Positions 15,944-23,175 of a stretch of DNA of 33,086 bases are shown here, one piece after another (positions within the stretch are counted from its first letter, which is position 1; each line of letters begins with the position of its first letter). The notes below the pieces were generated by a model, which did no database searches, was not told the origin of the DNA, and worked only from the letters and a program-made list of their open reading frames with translations. The stretch is from NCBI GenBank assembly GCA_036666555.1, contig JAVWVS010000026.1, positions 1 through 33,086 of the forward strand. The letters are read 5' to 3'. A program made the position numbers and the translations under genes. The DNA is from UMGS1251 sp036666555. GTDB taxonomy: Bacteria > Bacillota > Clostridia > Lachnospirales > Lachnospiraceae.

Positions 15944-16948
15944 TTAGCAATGCTCCAAAACAATTGCGTGAGCAATTCCCGGAACACTCTCTCCTTGATT
16001 ATAACTAACTGTCGACATCAGCGCACCTGTTGGTACAAAAAGGACCCGTTTCCATTCCCCTTTTTCAAGCTTGGGTAAAATATAGGAAGCAAGCGTAACT
16101 GCTGCACAGCCACAGCCACTTCCTCCTGCATGGGTGTCTTGTGATTGCTGATCAAAAATAGTAATGCCACAATCCATATGATTGGATTTAATATCTTTTC
16201 CACGCTTACGAATTAAATCAAATAAAATAGTCTGTCCTACATATCCTAAATCTCCGGTTATAATTCGATCATAATCCATTTCCACACGGTCAAAATCTTC
16301 CAGATTTTTTAAAATAGTATCACAAGCAGCTGGAGCCATACACGCTCCCATATTCTGTGAATCTTTTAATCCATAATCCACTATTTTTCCGATAGTGACT
16401 CCTGTAATTCGGACATGCGACTTCTTAGAGCCTACCAAAAAAGCTCCACTTCCGGTCACTGTCCACTGGGCCGATAACGGACGTTGATTAGCGTAACCCA
16501 AGGGGAAACGAAATTCTTTTTCCGCACTTCCAAAATGGCTGGAGGTTACTGCCAGCATATACGTACCATATCCGGCAGCTACACTCATTGCTGACAGTGC
16601 CAATGCCTCTCCGGAAGTAGAGCACGCTCCATATAGTCCGAACATAGGAATCTGCAATGCTTCCACGCCCATTGACGTCGCAATTCCCTGGCGCAGTAGA
16701 TCCCCTCCATAAAGATAGCGGACTTCTTTTGCATCGATTCCGGCTTTTCCAATAGACAATAAACAGGCTTCCTTTTGCATGGTACTTTCTGCCGCTTCCC
16801 ATGTTGTTTCCCCAAACAGATCCGCTTCTTCCACCATGTCGAACCGCTTTCCAAGTGGTCCCTCACCTTCTTTTTTTCCTACTACCGAACCACTGCTAAT
16901 AAGAAATGGCGCTTGTTCAAATTGAATACTTTGGCTTCCTTTTATCAC
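15944..16948 (-). CDS. spoVAD: stage V sporulation protein AD (SpoVAD)
   Basis: A 334-residue thiolase-fold protein that, in Bacillus, binds dipicolinic acid and is essential for its uptake into the forespore. Family landmarks are present: VGKKEGEGPLGKRFD near the N-terminus, YGACSTSGEAL around residue 110 and HAGGSGCGCAA around 275. I place the start at the GTG at 16948, because GGGAG lies 8 bases upstream and the protein then opens MIKGSQSIQF, matching homologue N-termini; an in-frame GTG at 16963 would add five residues and has no ribosome site. It is 55 bases downstream of spoVAC. Confidence 0.95.
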   Translation of the reverse strand: MIKGSQSIQFEQAPFLISSGSVVGKKEGEGPLGKRFDMVEEADLFGETTWEAAESTMQKEACLLSIGKAGIDAKEVRYLYGGDLLRQGIATSMGVEALQIPMFGLYGACSTSGEALALSAMSVAAGYGTYMLAVTSSHFGSAEKEFRFPLGYANQRPLSAQWTVTGSGAFLVGSKKSHVRITGVTIGKIVDYGLKDSQNMGACMAPAACDTILKNLEDFDRVEMDYDRIITGDLGYVGQTILFDLIRKRGKDIKSNHMDCGITIFDQQSQDTHAGGSGCGCAAVTLASYILPKLEKGEWKRVLFVPTGALMSTVSYNQGESVPGIAHAIVLEHC

Positions 16949-17003
16949 TTGATCATCTCCCACACTTTCATTGATTACCCGTTGTCCAGTAACTTCGTTT
17001 CTC

Positions 17004-17471
17004 CTACATTACCCCCGTAATGCTTAGCATCCAGTACAGAACTCCAAGCGCCCAGCTTGTGAATACGCCATACAGGATAACCGGTCCTGCAATGGTAAAT
17101 ATCTTGCACCCAATCCCAAAGACCTGCCCTTCTTTCTTATATTCGATTGCCGGTGCGGCTACGGAATTAGCGAATCCGGTAATCGGCACCAATGCTCCTG
17201 CTCCTCCCCATTTTGCAATCGAAGGATACACATTCATTCCGGTTAAGATTACACTTAATAATATCAATAGCAACGATGTCCACGCTCCACATATATCCGG
17301 TGGAAGTTTCTTGGCTTCACAAAAGTGGAAGATCAACTGCCCGATTACGCATATGGTTCCACCTGTTATGAATGCTTTTACCATATTGAAAAAAACATTG
17401 TGTACCGGTGTTTGTTTCTTCACATAATCGGCATACGCTTTCTCTTTTTTAATTTTTTCTATATCTGTCAT
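17004..17471 (-). CDS. spoVAC: stage V sporulation protein AC (SpoVAC)
   Basis: A 155-residue integral membrane protein with four or so hydrophobic segments and the family segment WGGAGALVPITGFANSVAAPAIEYKKEG-type block (positions about 88-115). In Bacillus SpoVAC is the mechanosensitive channel component releasing Ca-dipicolinate during germination. The N-terminal 25 residues are charged and cytoplasmic. The ATG at 17471 has GAGGAAACG upstream. It lies 18 bases after spoVAB and 55 before spoVAD. It shares the GAGA-(S/L)VP-x-x-GF motif with SpoVAE, in keeping with their known homology. Confidence 0.96.
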   Translation of the reverse strand: MTDIEKIKKEKAYADYVKKQTPVHNVFFNMVKAFITGGTICVIGQLIFHFCEAKKLPPDICGAWTSLLLILLSVILTGMNVYPSIAKWGGAGALVPITGFANSVAAPAIEYKKEGQVFGIGCKIFTIAGPVILYGVFTSWALGVLYWMLSITGVM

Positions 17472-17489
17472 GATTTCGTTTCCTCTTTT

Positions 17490-17906
17490 CTACCAGCGAT
17501 TGATGAAAAATATAAATGCTCCGATACCTTTTCCCAGTGCCATCCCTAATATAATATAGGGAATGCAGCGTAGTAATTTTACCCGCCTTATAAAAATGGG
17601 AAAAACATTTAGAATTTCTGCCAGAGCCATGGACCAACATCCTACAAAAACTCCCGAAAAAATACCGAAAACAGGAAGAAGCATCACTCCAAACGGAATG
17701 TGTATCTGATAAATAAACACCACGTTTCCCAGAATACCCCCTATTGCTATACAGTCTTCATATAGTAATACTTGATTTCCAGTATGGGTACGATCTGCAA
17801 AATCAGACACTACACCCAATCCGATGATAAATGAAAATAACCCTCCGGCTACTGCAATTCCGGAACTAAGACCGATGATTCCCAGAAGTATTTGTGTTCC
17901 CAACAT
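17490..17906 (-). CDS. spoVAB: stage V sporulation protein AB (SpoVAB)
   Basis: A 138-residue membrane protein with about four hydrophobic segments, matching SpoVAB in length and in the GLSSGIAVAGGLFSFIIGLGV N-terminal block and ALAEILNVFPIFIRR block. It is a required partner in the forespore membrane for SpoVA function, with exact role unknown. The ATG at 17906 has AAAGGAG 10 bases upstream. It overlaps the end of spoVAA by 41 bases. Confidence 0.94.
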   Translation of the reverse strand: MLGTQILLGIIGLSSGIAVAGGLFSFIIGLGVVSDFADRTHTGNQVLLYEDCIAIGGILGNVVFIYQIHIPFGVMLLPVFGIFSGVFVGCWSMALAEILNVFPIFIRRVKLLRCIPYIILGMALGKGIGAFIFFINRW

Positions 17907-18531
17907 CTAGTTCTTGCTCCTTTCTAGAATAATTTTCAATCAATGTAGTTTGAATGTCATTCTCATAAAGTCGCATTTCTACCTCCATTGGTGTTGGATC
18001 AGCGGAAAATTTCTTGCCTCCAAAATGATTGAAAAACACAAGAATCCCCACTGTCAGCCCGATACAATAAGTCAATTCCAATATTGTAAATCCATCCGTT
18101 GCCCGACCTGTGAGTAATGTATAGATTTGGGCAAACATGCGAGTAACCGCCACATCATTGTTAAATGCCATAATAGAAAAAGCAGCACCGAAAAAGGTAA
18201 TTGCCATCACCGTGATGACCTTAAGGAAATAGAGAAAAAGGTTGGGTGTTTTTTGATTCTCATAAGTAATAATAAAATCTGTCTCACCCATGTTTTGCAT
18301 CTCCACGGATGGATAACTTTCCTGAATGCATTCGATGATTTTCAAAATGGAAATTACACATCTTCGCTGTCCTTTTTCCTGCATTTTAACAAGTTTTAGT
18401 ATCTTGATTTTGGATATCATCTCTGGATTGCTACCGGTAATCGTCAGCACATCTCCTAAGGTTACCTCCGGTTTTGTGACTTCGACATTTCGCTCCGCTT
18501 TGATATACAAAGTTTCCTTGGTTACTGCCAT
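17866..18531 (-). CDS. spoVAA: stage V sporulation protein AA (SpoVAA)
   Basis: A 221-residue protein with a soluble N-terminal domain (about 1-95, start MAVTKETLYIKAERN) and two membrane helices (about 98-122 and 150-172), then the conserved DPTPMEVEMRLYE tail, as in SpoVAA. The ATG at 18531 (a GTG at 18537 is an alternative) has no ribosome site of its own; instead it lies 10 bases inside the end of a 54-aa ORF, so translation is probably coupled to it. In the forespore it is part of the complex for dipicolinate transport. Its last 41 bases overlap spoVAB. Confidence 0.93.
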   Translation of the reverse strand: MAVTKETLYIKAERNVEVTKPEVTLGDVLTITGSNPEMISKIKILKLVKMQEKGQRRCVISILKIIECIQESYPSVEMQNMGETDFIITYENQKTPNLFLYFLKVITVMAITFFGAAFSIMAFNNDVAVTRMFAQIYTLLTGRATDGFTILELTYCIGLTVGILVFFNHFGGKKFSADPTPMEVEMRLYENDIQTTLIENYSRKEQELDVGNTNTSGNHRS

Positions 18532-18686
18532 ATCCACACCGGTATCATGTTTTTTGTAACTAACATTCCTTCATTCATCGTAGTTTCCCTATTCATATGA
18601 TAATAATAATAGAAAATGCCAATTACAATTGCCACCATCACAACACAAATCAAGCATACCCGAAGCCTTCTTCTTGCTTTATTCAT
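18522..18686 (-). CDS. 54-aa single-pass membrane protein, first gene of the spoVA operon
   Basis: Not a recognised family. It begins MNKARRRLRVCLICVVMV: a basic N-terminus, one membrane helix (about residues 10-29, ending in YYYY), then a short tail. Start at 18686 has GGAGGAG 7 bases upstream; the ATG at 18692 is too close to it. Its stop codon lies 10 bases inside spoVAA, whose start has no ribosome site, so it appears to drive spoVAA translation. It sits between sigF and spoVAA, directly behind the sigma-G-like promoter at 18713-18742, which would make it forespore-expressed. A known leader peptide is the alternative explanation. I infer coding from the ribosome site, the coupling and the clear membrane-helix pattern. 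Confidence 0.7.
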   Translation of the reverse strand: MNKARRRLRVCLICVVMVAIVIGIFYYYYHMNRETTMNEGMLVTKNMIPVWIWQ

Positions 18687-18712
18687 TCGCATCTCCTCCT
18701 TCTTCTGGAGAT

Positions 18713-18742
18713 TAGTATGATAAACTTTTGAAAAAATTATAC
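18713..18742 (-). promoter_or_regulatory. sigma-G-type promoter of the spoVA operon
   Basis: On the minus strand GTATA (18738-18742) fits the sigma-G -35 consensus GHATR, and CATACTA (18713-18719) fits the -10 consensus CATNHTA, with 18 bases between. spoVA is a classical sigma-G regulon member in Bacillus. The predicted start of transcription is just upstream of the GGAGGAG of the 54-aa ORF, giving a short leader. Confidence 0.7.
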
Positions 18743-18758
18743 GCTTCAGGTATGCTTT

Positions 18759-19472
18759 TTATATTTGTGTCCGCAAATGTTCTAATATCTTCTTTTCTAA
18801 TCGTGACACCTGTACTTGTGAAATTCCCAACTTTTTCCCAACCGCCGACTGGGTTTCATTATCAAAATAGCGCAGATAAATCAACTGCCGTTCTTCTTTT
18901 CCAAGTTCCTCTAAAAGTTGCGTCAGCAACATGCGGTTTAGAAGCATTTCTTCCCGTTCTTCCTTTTCCTCCAGCTTGTCCATCAATTGAATTTCGTTTC
19001 CATCTCTTTGATAAATAGGTTTGTGTAACGATTCCACTTCCCCGCTGGATTCAAATGCCTGTGCCAATTCCTCTTTTTCCACTTCCAGCATATCTGCAAG
19101 TTCCATCAAAGTGGGGTCTCTTCCCAATCGTTCCTGTAATTCTTCTTTGGCAAAGAACGCCTTATAAGACAGTTCTTTTAAAGAGCGGCTTACTTTCAAC
19201 ATCCCATCGTCCCGTAAAAATCGTTTGATTTCTCCCGTTATCATAGGTACTGCATACGTGGAAAATTTCACTTCATAGGACAGATCGAACTTATCAATTG
19301 CTTTTAATAAACCGATACTGCCGATTTGAAATAAATCTTCCGCTTCTGTCCCTCTGCCACGAAAACGCTTTACAATGCACCAAACCAGTCCTACATTTTC
19401 TTCCACCAGTTGTTCTCTCGCACTTTTATCTCCCTCGTGTGAACGTTCGATCAAAGTGATTGTGTGGTCCAT
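18759..19472 (-). CDS. sigF: RNA polymerase sigma factor SigF (SpoIIAC)
   Basis: A 237-residue sigma-70-family factor with regions 2 (about 20-90, including EDLFQIGSIGLLKAIDKFD), 3 (about 95-150) and 4 (about 185-237, with the HTH TQSAVGKKLGISQVQVSRLEKK). It directs forespore-specific early transcription. The ATG at 19472 has AAGGA 9 bases upstream and overlaps spoIIAB by 22 bases, giving stoichiometric coupling with its anti-sigma factor. Downstream lies the spoVA operon, the usual gene order in sporeformers. Sigma-F and sigma-G proteins are similar; the location in the spoIIA operon decides for sigma-F. Confidence 0.97.
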   Translation of the reverse strand: MDHTITLIERSHEGDKSAREQLVEENVGLVWCIVKRFRGRGTEAEDLFQIGSIGLLKAIDKFDLSYEVKFSTYAVPMITGEIKRFLRDDGMLKVSRSLKELSYKAFFAKEELQERLGRDPTLMELADMLEVEKEELAQAFESSGEVESLHKPIYQRDGNEIQLMDKLEEKEEREEMLLNRMLLTQLLEELGKEERQLIYLRYFDNETQSAVGKKLGISQVQVSRLEKKILEHLRTQI

Positions 19473-19924
19473 GGCTTCCGTCCTTTTCCAATTGTTTTTC
19501 GCATTTTTACTGTGGTTCCCACCATCCGCTGTGATTCCACCTCTAACTCATCCATAAAAGCTTCCATAAAGGCAAACCCCATTCCTGAGCGGTCCATTTC
19601 CGGTTTAGTTGTGAAGAGTGGTTCCATTGCCTTTGCAATATCCTCGATTCCAATTCCATGATCGACTACCTCAATATAAATATCTTTTTCCTGAAGTGCA
19701 CATCGAATCGTAATTTTATGTACTTGGGCATCTCCCGGTGCATTTTCTTCATATCCATGAATAATTGCATTGGTTACTGCTTCTGAGATGGCTGTTTTCA
19801 CATCCGAGACCTCTTCTAACGTAGGATTTAATTGTGTTAAAAAGGATGCCACCGCTACCCTTGCAAATCCTTCGTTTTCTGAACGACTATCAAATACTAA
19901 CTCCATTTCATTTGTGTTTTTCAT
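19451..19924 (-). CDS. spoIIAB: anti-sigma F factor / protein kinase SpoIIAB
   Basis: A 157-residue GHKL-fold kinase. The N-box is SEAVTNAIIHGYEE (47-60, key E48 and N52), the G1 box DHGIGI (88-93), and the G2 region RSGMGFAFM (112-120). It holds SigF inactive with ATP bound, and phosphorylates SpoIIAA. It is about ten residues longer than the Bacillus protein, in the C-terminal tail. The ATG overlaps the spoIIAA stop in the ATGA pattern, so the two are translated together. Confidence 0.97.
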   Translation of the reverse strand: MKNTNEMELVFDSRSENEGFARVAVASFLTQLNPTLEEVSDVKTAISEAVTNAIIHGYEENAPGDAQVHKITIRCALQEKDIYIEVVDHGIGIEDIAKAMEPLFTTKPEMDRSGMGFAFMEAFMDELEVESQRMVGTTVKMRKTIGKGRKPWTTQSL

Positions 19925-20238
19925 CGTATTTTTTCCTCCTCTACCATCTTCATGATTTTTGTCACACCTGACATTTTTAGTATCTTTTGCATCCGTTCTC
20001 CTGCATGAACTGCCCAGACTTCTCCGCCCAATAAATGAAGTAATTTATACCTTCCCATAATGACGCCAATTCCGGAACTATCCATAAAATTTGTATGCCC
20101 AAAATCAAAAATAATATACTTAATATGCTTTCTTTCAATCATTTGATCTGCCTCTTTTCGTATTTCTTCTGCGTTATGATGATCTAGCTCCCCCGGCAGA
20201 TAGATTGTCAGACAATTTTCTTGTATTTGATATTTCAC
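19921..20238 (-). CDS. spoIIAA: anti-anti-sigma factor SpoIIAA
   Basis: A 105-residue STAS-domain protein. GELDHHNAEEIR (16-27) and FMDSSGIGVIMGRYK (51-65) match SpoIIAA; by alignment to Bacillus SpoIIAA the phosphorylated residue is S54 in MDSSG. Unphosphorylated SpoIIAA frees SigF from SpoIIAB; the phosphatase SpoIIE is not in this window. The start is a GTG at 20238 with GGGAGG 7 bases upstream. It is the first gene of spoIIA, following the terminator at 20271-20307. A sigma-H promoter is expected in the 32-base gap or within the terminator region but none was convincingly recognised. Confidence 0.97.
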   Translation of the reverse strand: MKYQIQENCLTIYLPGELDHHNAEEIRKEADQMIERKHIKYIIFDFGHTNFMDSSGIGVIMGRYKLLHLLGGEVWAVHAGERMQKILKMSGVTKIMKMVEEEKIR

Positions 20239-20270
20239 AGTATTGCCTCCCTTTTTTTATTTCTCCCATT

Positions 20271-20307
20271 AAAAAGGACGTGTAACCACTTCTGGTCACA
20301 CATCCTT
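20271..20307 (-). terminator. intrinsic terminator after the TPR protein gene
   Basis: A 15-bp stem with two G.U pairs (20274-20288 with 20293-20307), 4-base loop, followed on the minus strand by TTTTT. It ends the valS unit and separates it from spoIIA. Confidence 0.9.
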
Positions 20308-20325
20308 CTCTTTCGTATCTTACCT

Positions 20326-21708
20326 CTATTCCGTTTGTTCATCCGTTTGTTCATCCGTTTGTTCATCCGTTTGTTGCACCGGTTTTGACATTTTGCCACC
20401 AATGCCTGCCTGTGCCTGTGTCGCCTGATCGGTATTGGGGTACAGTTCAATGACTTGGTTGTATTTTTCTTTTGCCTTTTCTGTATTGCCACTCACAGCA
20501 TAAGCATCTGCCAATGCCAACAATCCTTGTCCTTCTTGATAACCGGCATCCATTGCAATGACCTTTTCAAATGCCGTAATCGCTGCAGCATAATCTTTTT
20601 CCTCATAACTTGCCATACCACTTTTATATTGCTTCGAACAAATTCGCGGGAAAACCTCTCCCGATATCTGGGAATAGATCACTTTTCCTTTTTCTCCCAG
20701 TACATTTTGATTCACAGCCAGCAATGCATCCCCTATCTCCGCATCGCCTACATTGGATGCATTGTAATTATCATACGTGGTCAAAAGTGCTTCATAGCTT
20801 GCCTGAGCTGATGCTGCACTTGCTTGTGCTGCTTCTGTCTCCTGACTGGTGGCCCGGTAAGTTTCCAGTTCTTTTTTCAATGCATTGACCTGACTTTTCT
20901 GGGTTTCCAACTGTTCACTATAAGCAAGGACCTCTTTATTTTCCTTCCCTGCTTGAGACTGGTTGACCGCCGGCATAATTAAAAACCACATCACTGCCAC
21001 ACCCACTGCAATTCCAATCAGCAAATTGATCATTGTCAACATTCCTGTGTTTTCCTTAAATCCGGATGCCGTAGGCTGAATAATCGTTTCATTGCCCAGA
21101 TGATAAGTAACCGTCTCTTCTTTTTGCTCTTTGACTCTTGCTGCTTTTTTGACACGCATTTTCGTAAGTGCATGCATATAACAAAGTGTAATATCGTTGG
21201 TCGTGTCCAATTTATGTGCTCGCCGAAGAATCTGCCTAGCTTTCGTGTACTGTTCTGTATGCAGATACAAAAGGGCTAAAAGCTGATATGCCTTTAAAAA
21301 CAAGGGATGTACCGCTATCACTTTCTTGAGCTGAATAATTGCAAGGTCTTCCCCATCTTGCTTACAATAGGCTAAACTTTGATTATATTTTCGAATAGCC
21401 TGATTCACAGATTCCAGTTCATTTGCCGGTTCCTGTACTTTTTGAATAAAATAATTTGCAACATTTTCACTGGTCTTTTGGTTCTTACTGATAATCCACT
21501 GTACTAAGGCCTCTACCACTTCTCCACGACCATAATACACCAGACCCAGTAAATTTCTCGCCGCAATGTTTTCTTTATTATATTGTAAACTGTGTCTTAA
21601 AGAAGCAATGGCACCGGACATATCGCGGATTTTTGCTTTTTGAAGACCATCATTATACCAAATATTCGATTGATATAACAGTTTGTTTGTATAATTCATA
21701 CTATTCAC
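20326..21708 (-). CDS. TPR membrane protein with coiled coil
   Basis: A 460-residue protein. Residues about 15-75 and 100-190 form TPR-type helical repeats in the cytoplasm; one membrane helix spans 223-247; a coiled coil follows (255-310), and further TPR-like repeats lie at about 365-440, placed outside by the single helix. The tail is a low-complexity TDEQ repeat from a 12-bp tandem array. The start is a GTG at 21708, chosen for AAAGGGA just upstream; an ATG at 21699 lacks it. It lies 12 bases after the 44-aa ORF. No specific function can be named; the domain layout suggests a scaffold at the membrane with an exported YbgF-like part. Confidence 0.85.
   Translation of the reverse strand: MNSMNYTNKLLYQSNIWYNDGLQKAKIRDMSGAIASLRHSLQYNKENIAARNLLGLVYYGRGEVVEALVQWIISKNQKTSENVANYFIQKVQEPANELESVNQAIRKYNQSLAYCKQDGEDLAIIQLKKVIAVHPLFLKAYQLLALLYLHTEQYTKARQILRRAHKLDTTNDITLCYMHALTKMRVKKAARVKEQKEETVTYHLGNETIIQPTASGFKENTGMLTMINLLIGIAVGVAVMWFLIMPAVNQSQAGKENKEVLAYSEQLETQKSQVNALKKELETYRATSQETEAAQASAASAQASYEALLTTYDNYNASNVGDAEIGDALLAVNQNVLGEKGKVIYSQISGEVFPRICSKQYKSGMASYEEKDYAAAITAFEKVIAMDAGYQEGQGLLALADAYAVSGNTEKAKEKYNQVIELYPNTDQATQAQAGIGGKMSKPVQQTDEQTDEQTDEQTE
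20331..20378. repeat. 12-bp tandem repeat (CCGTTTGTTCAT), about four copies
   Basis: Three perfect copies (20331-20342, 20343-20354, 20355-20366) and one diverged copy (20367-20378) encode the TDEQ tail of the TPR protein. Unit length is a multiple of three, so copy-number change keeps the frame. Confidence 0.92.
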
Positions 21709-21720
21709 CGCTGTCCCTTT

Positions 21721-21855
21721 TTACTTTGTCTGCTGCACCATTTCCCGCAAAATATCCGTCATATCAGTCAAATCCTCTTGATATACCGCACCTTCTACAT
21801 CTTCCACTTCTAAACTGGGTTTAAACTTTTTTAATTCTTCCTCAAAATCAAGCAT
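21721..21855 (-). CDS. 44-aa small conserved-looking protein between folC and the TPR gene
   Basis: An acidic 44-residue protein, start MLDFEEELKKFKPSLEVEDV, with GGAGG 8 bases before the ATG at 21855. It contains no signal peptide or membrane segment and looks mostly helical. It starts 12 bases after folC and ends 12 bases before the TPR gene, and so fits the tight gene spacing of this unit. Similar short acidic proteins next to such genes are, from memory, seen in Lachnospiraceae. No function is known. Confidence 0.75.
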   Translation of the reverse strand: MLDFEEELKKFKPSLEVEDVEGAVYQEDLTDMTDILREMVQQTK

Positions 21856-21867
21856 ATTCCACACCTC

Positions 21868-23172
21868 CTACCACAATTCTTTTATCTTTCCAACTAAATA
21901 AAGAGAGCCAAGACAGTATAAGGTCCCCAAAGTTCCCTTTTCTTGAATCGCCTTTTCCAGTGCTTTTTCTACGTTTTCTTCGATTACAATCCTGCTATCT
22001 GTATACTTGTGAAATACCAAAGCCAGTTTTTTGGCATCTACCCCACGTGCATTGTCAATTTTTGTAATCACATAAGTGTCTGTTTTCATATGACTGCATA
22101 AGTAAGCAATCATTTTTTCATACGCTTTTTCTTTCACCGCGGAAAACAAAACTACGGTTTTTCCTGTATGTACTCTCCTCATAGCGTGTACACTTTCTGT
22201 AAAAGCTTGTACTGCTCCTAAGTTATGTGCACCGTCTACAATAATACCCGGTGACACTTCCTCCATACGCCCTTCCCATCGAACCAATGCAATTGCTTTT
22301 TTCCAACATTCTAGATGTTTCACATGGTTTTTCATCACATAAGGCATAGCAGACAATGCCAAGACCGCATTGTTCACTTGATAAAGCGCACTGCTTCCTA
22401 CATTCCATGTGACACTTTCATAATACGCATCTGTACAGGAAAAAGCAATATCTTTCTCGGTGATTTTTTTTATTTCGTACGCATGATTCGTGATTTCTCT
22501 ACACGGTGCATTCTTTTCCTGCGCTGTTTTGCGAATCACTGCAATGCTTTGAGGCTCATTGGCATCACAAATGACAGGAACCCCTTCTTTAATAATTCCG
22601 GCCTTTTCTGCCGCTATTTTTTCAATGGTATCTCCTAATATTTCCGTGTGGTCTAAACTAATGGATGTCAATATGGTAACAAGAGGATCGGCAACTGCAT
22701 TGGTAGCATCTAGCCTTCCTCCCATACCGGTTTCTAAAATGACGTACTCCATGCCAGCTCTATCAAAGGAAATCATGGCCATACCAAACAGCATCTCAAA
22801 AAAAGTAGGATGAGGAAGCCCTTCCTCGTGCATCTGTTTTACTCCGTCCATCACTTCTAAAAAAGCATCTAAAAATAATTCATCTGAAATCATACTGCCA
22901 TTCATACGAATCCGTTCATTGATTTTTACTAAATGGGGGGAAGTGAACAATCCTACCTTTTTTTGTTCAGCAAGTAGAAGTGCCTGCATATAAGCACATA
23001 CAGAACCTTTTCCATTGGTTCCCGCCACATGGATGACTTTTTTTCCCTGCTCCGGATTCTTAAGTTTTTTCAAAAATTCTTTGGTGTGGGACGGCAGATT
23101 TTTTTCCGTAAATCTGGGCACCTGTAATATATAAGCAACTGCTTCTTCATAATTAGGGGCATTTCTTTCCAT
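21868..23172 (-). CDS. folC: folylpolyglutamate synthase / dihydrofolate synthase
   Basis: A 434-residue Mur-ligase-family enzyme. The P-loop is GTNGKGS (51-57) and the nucleotide/glutamate domain boundary is near residue 300, with the DGAHN motif (around 313). It adds glutamate to dihydropteroate and to folates in the cytoplasm. The ATG at 23172 follows the stop of the LTA-synthase-like gene by 3 bases and has AAAGGAAT upstream, that is, inside the end of that gene. No other folate gene is nearby; its place in the valS unit is by transcriptional linkage. Confidence 0.95.
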   Translation of the reverse strand: MERNAPNYEEAVAYILQVPRFTEKNLPSHTKEFLKKLKNPEQGKKVIHVAGTNGKGSVCAYMQALLLAEQKKVGLFTSPHLVKINERIRMNGSMISDELFLDAFLEVMDGVKQMHEEGLPHPTFFEMLFGMAMISFDRAGMEYVILETGMGGRLDATNAVADPLVTILTSISLDHTEILGDTIEKIAAEKAGIIKEGVPVICDANEPQSIAVIRKTAQEKNAPCREITNHAYEIKKITEKDIAFSCTDAYYESVTWNVGSSALYQVNNAVLALSAMPYVMKNHVKHLECWKKAIALVRWEGRMEEVSPGIIVDGAHNLGAVQAFTESVHAMRRVHTGKTVVLFSAVKEKAYEKMIAYLCSHMKTDTYVITKIDNARGVDAKKLALVFHKYTDSRIVIEENVEKALEKAIQEKGTLGTLYCLGSLYLVGKIKELW

Positions 23173-23175
23173 TTT

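Noticed and set aside
20239..20330. sigma-H promoter for spoIIA
   Set aside because: Several AGGA-like elements exist (for example at the terminator), but none had a GAAT-like -10 at the right spacing. Left unannotated.
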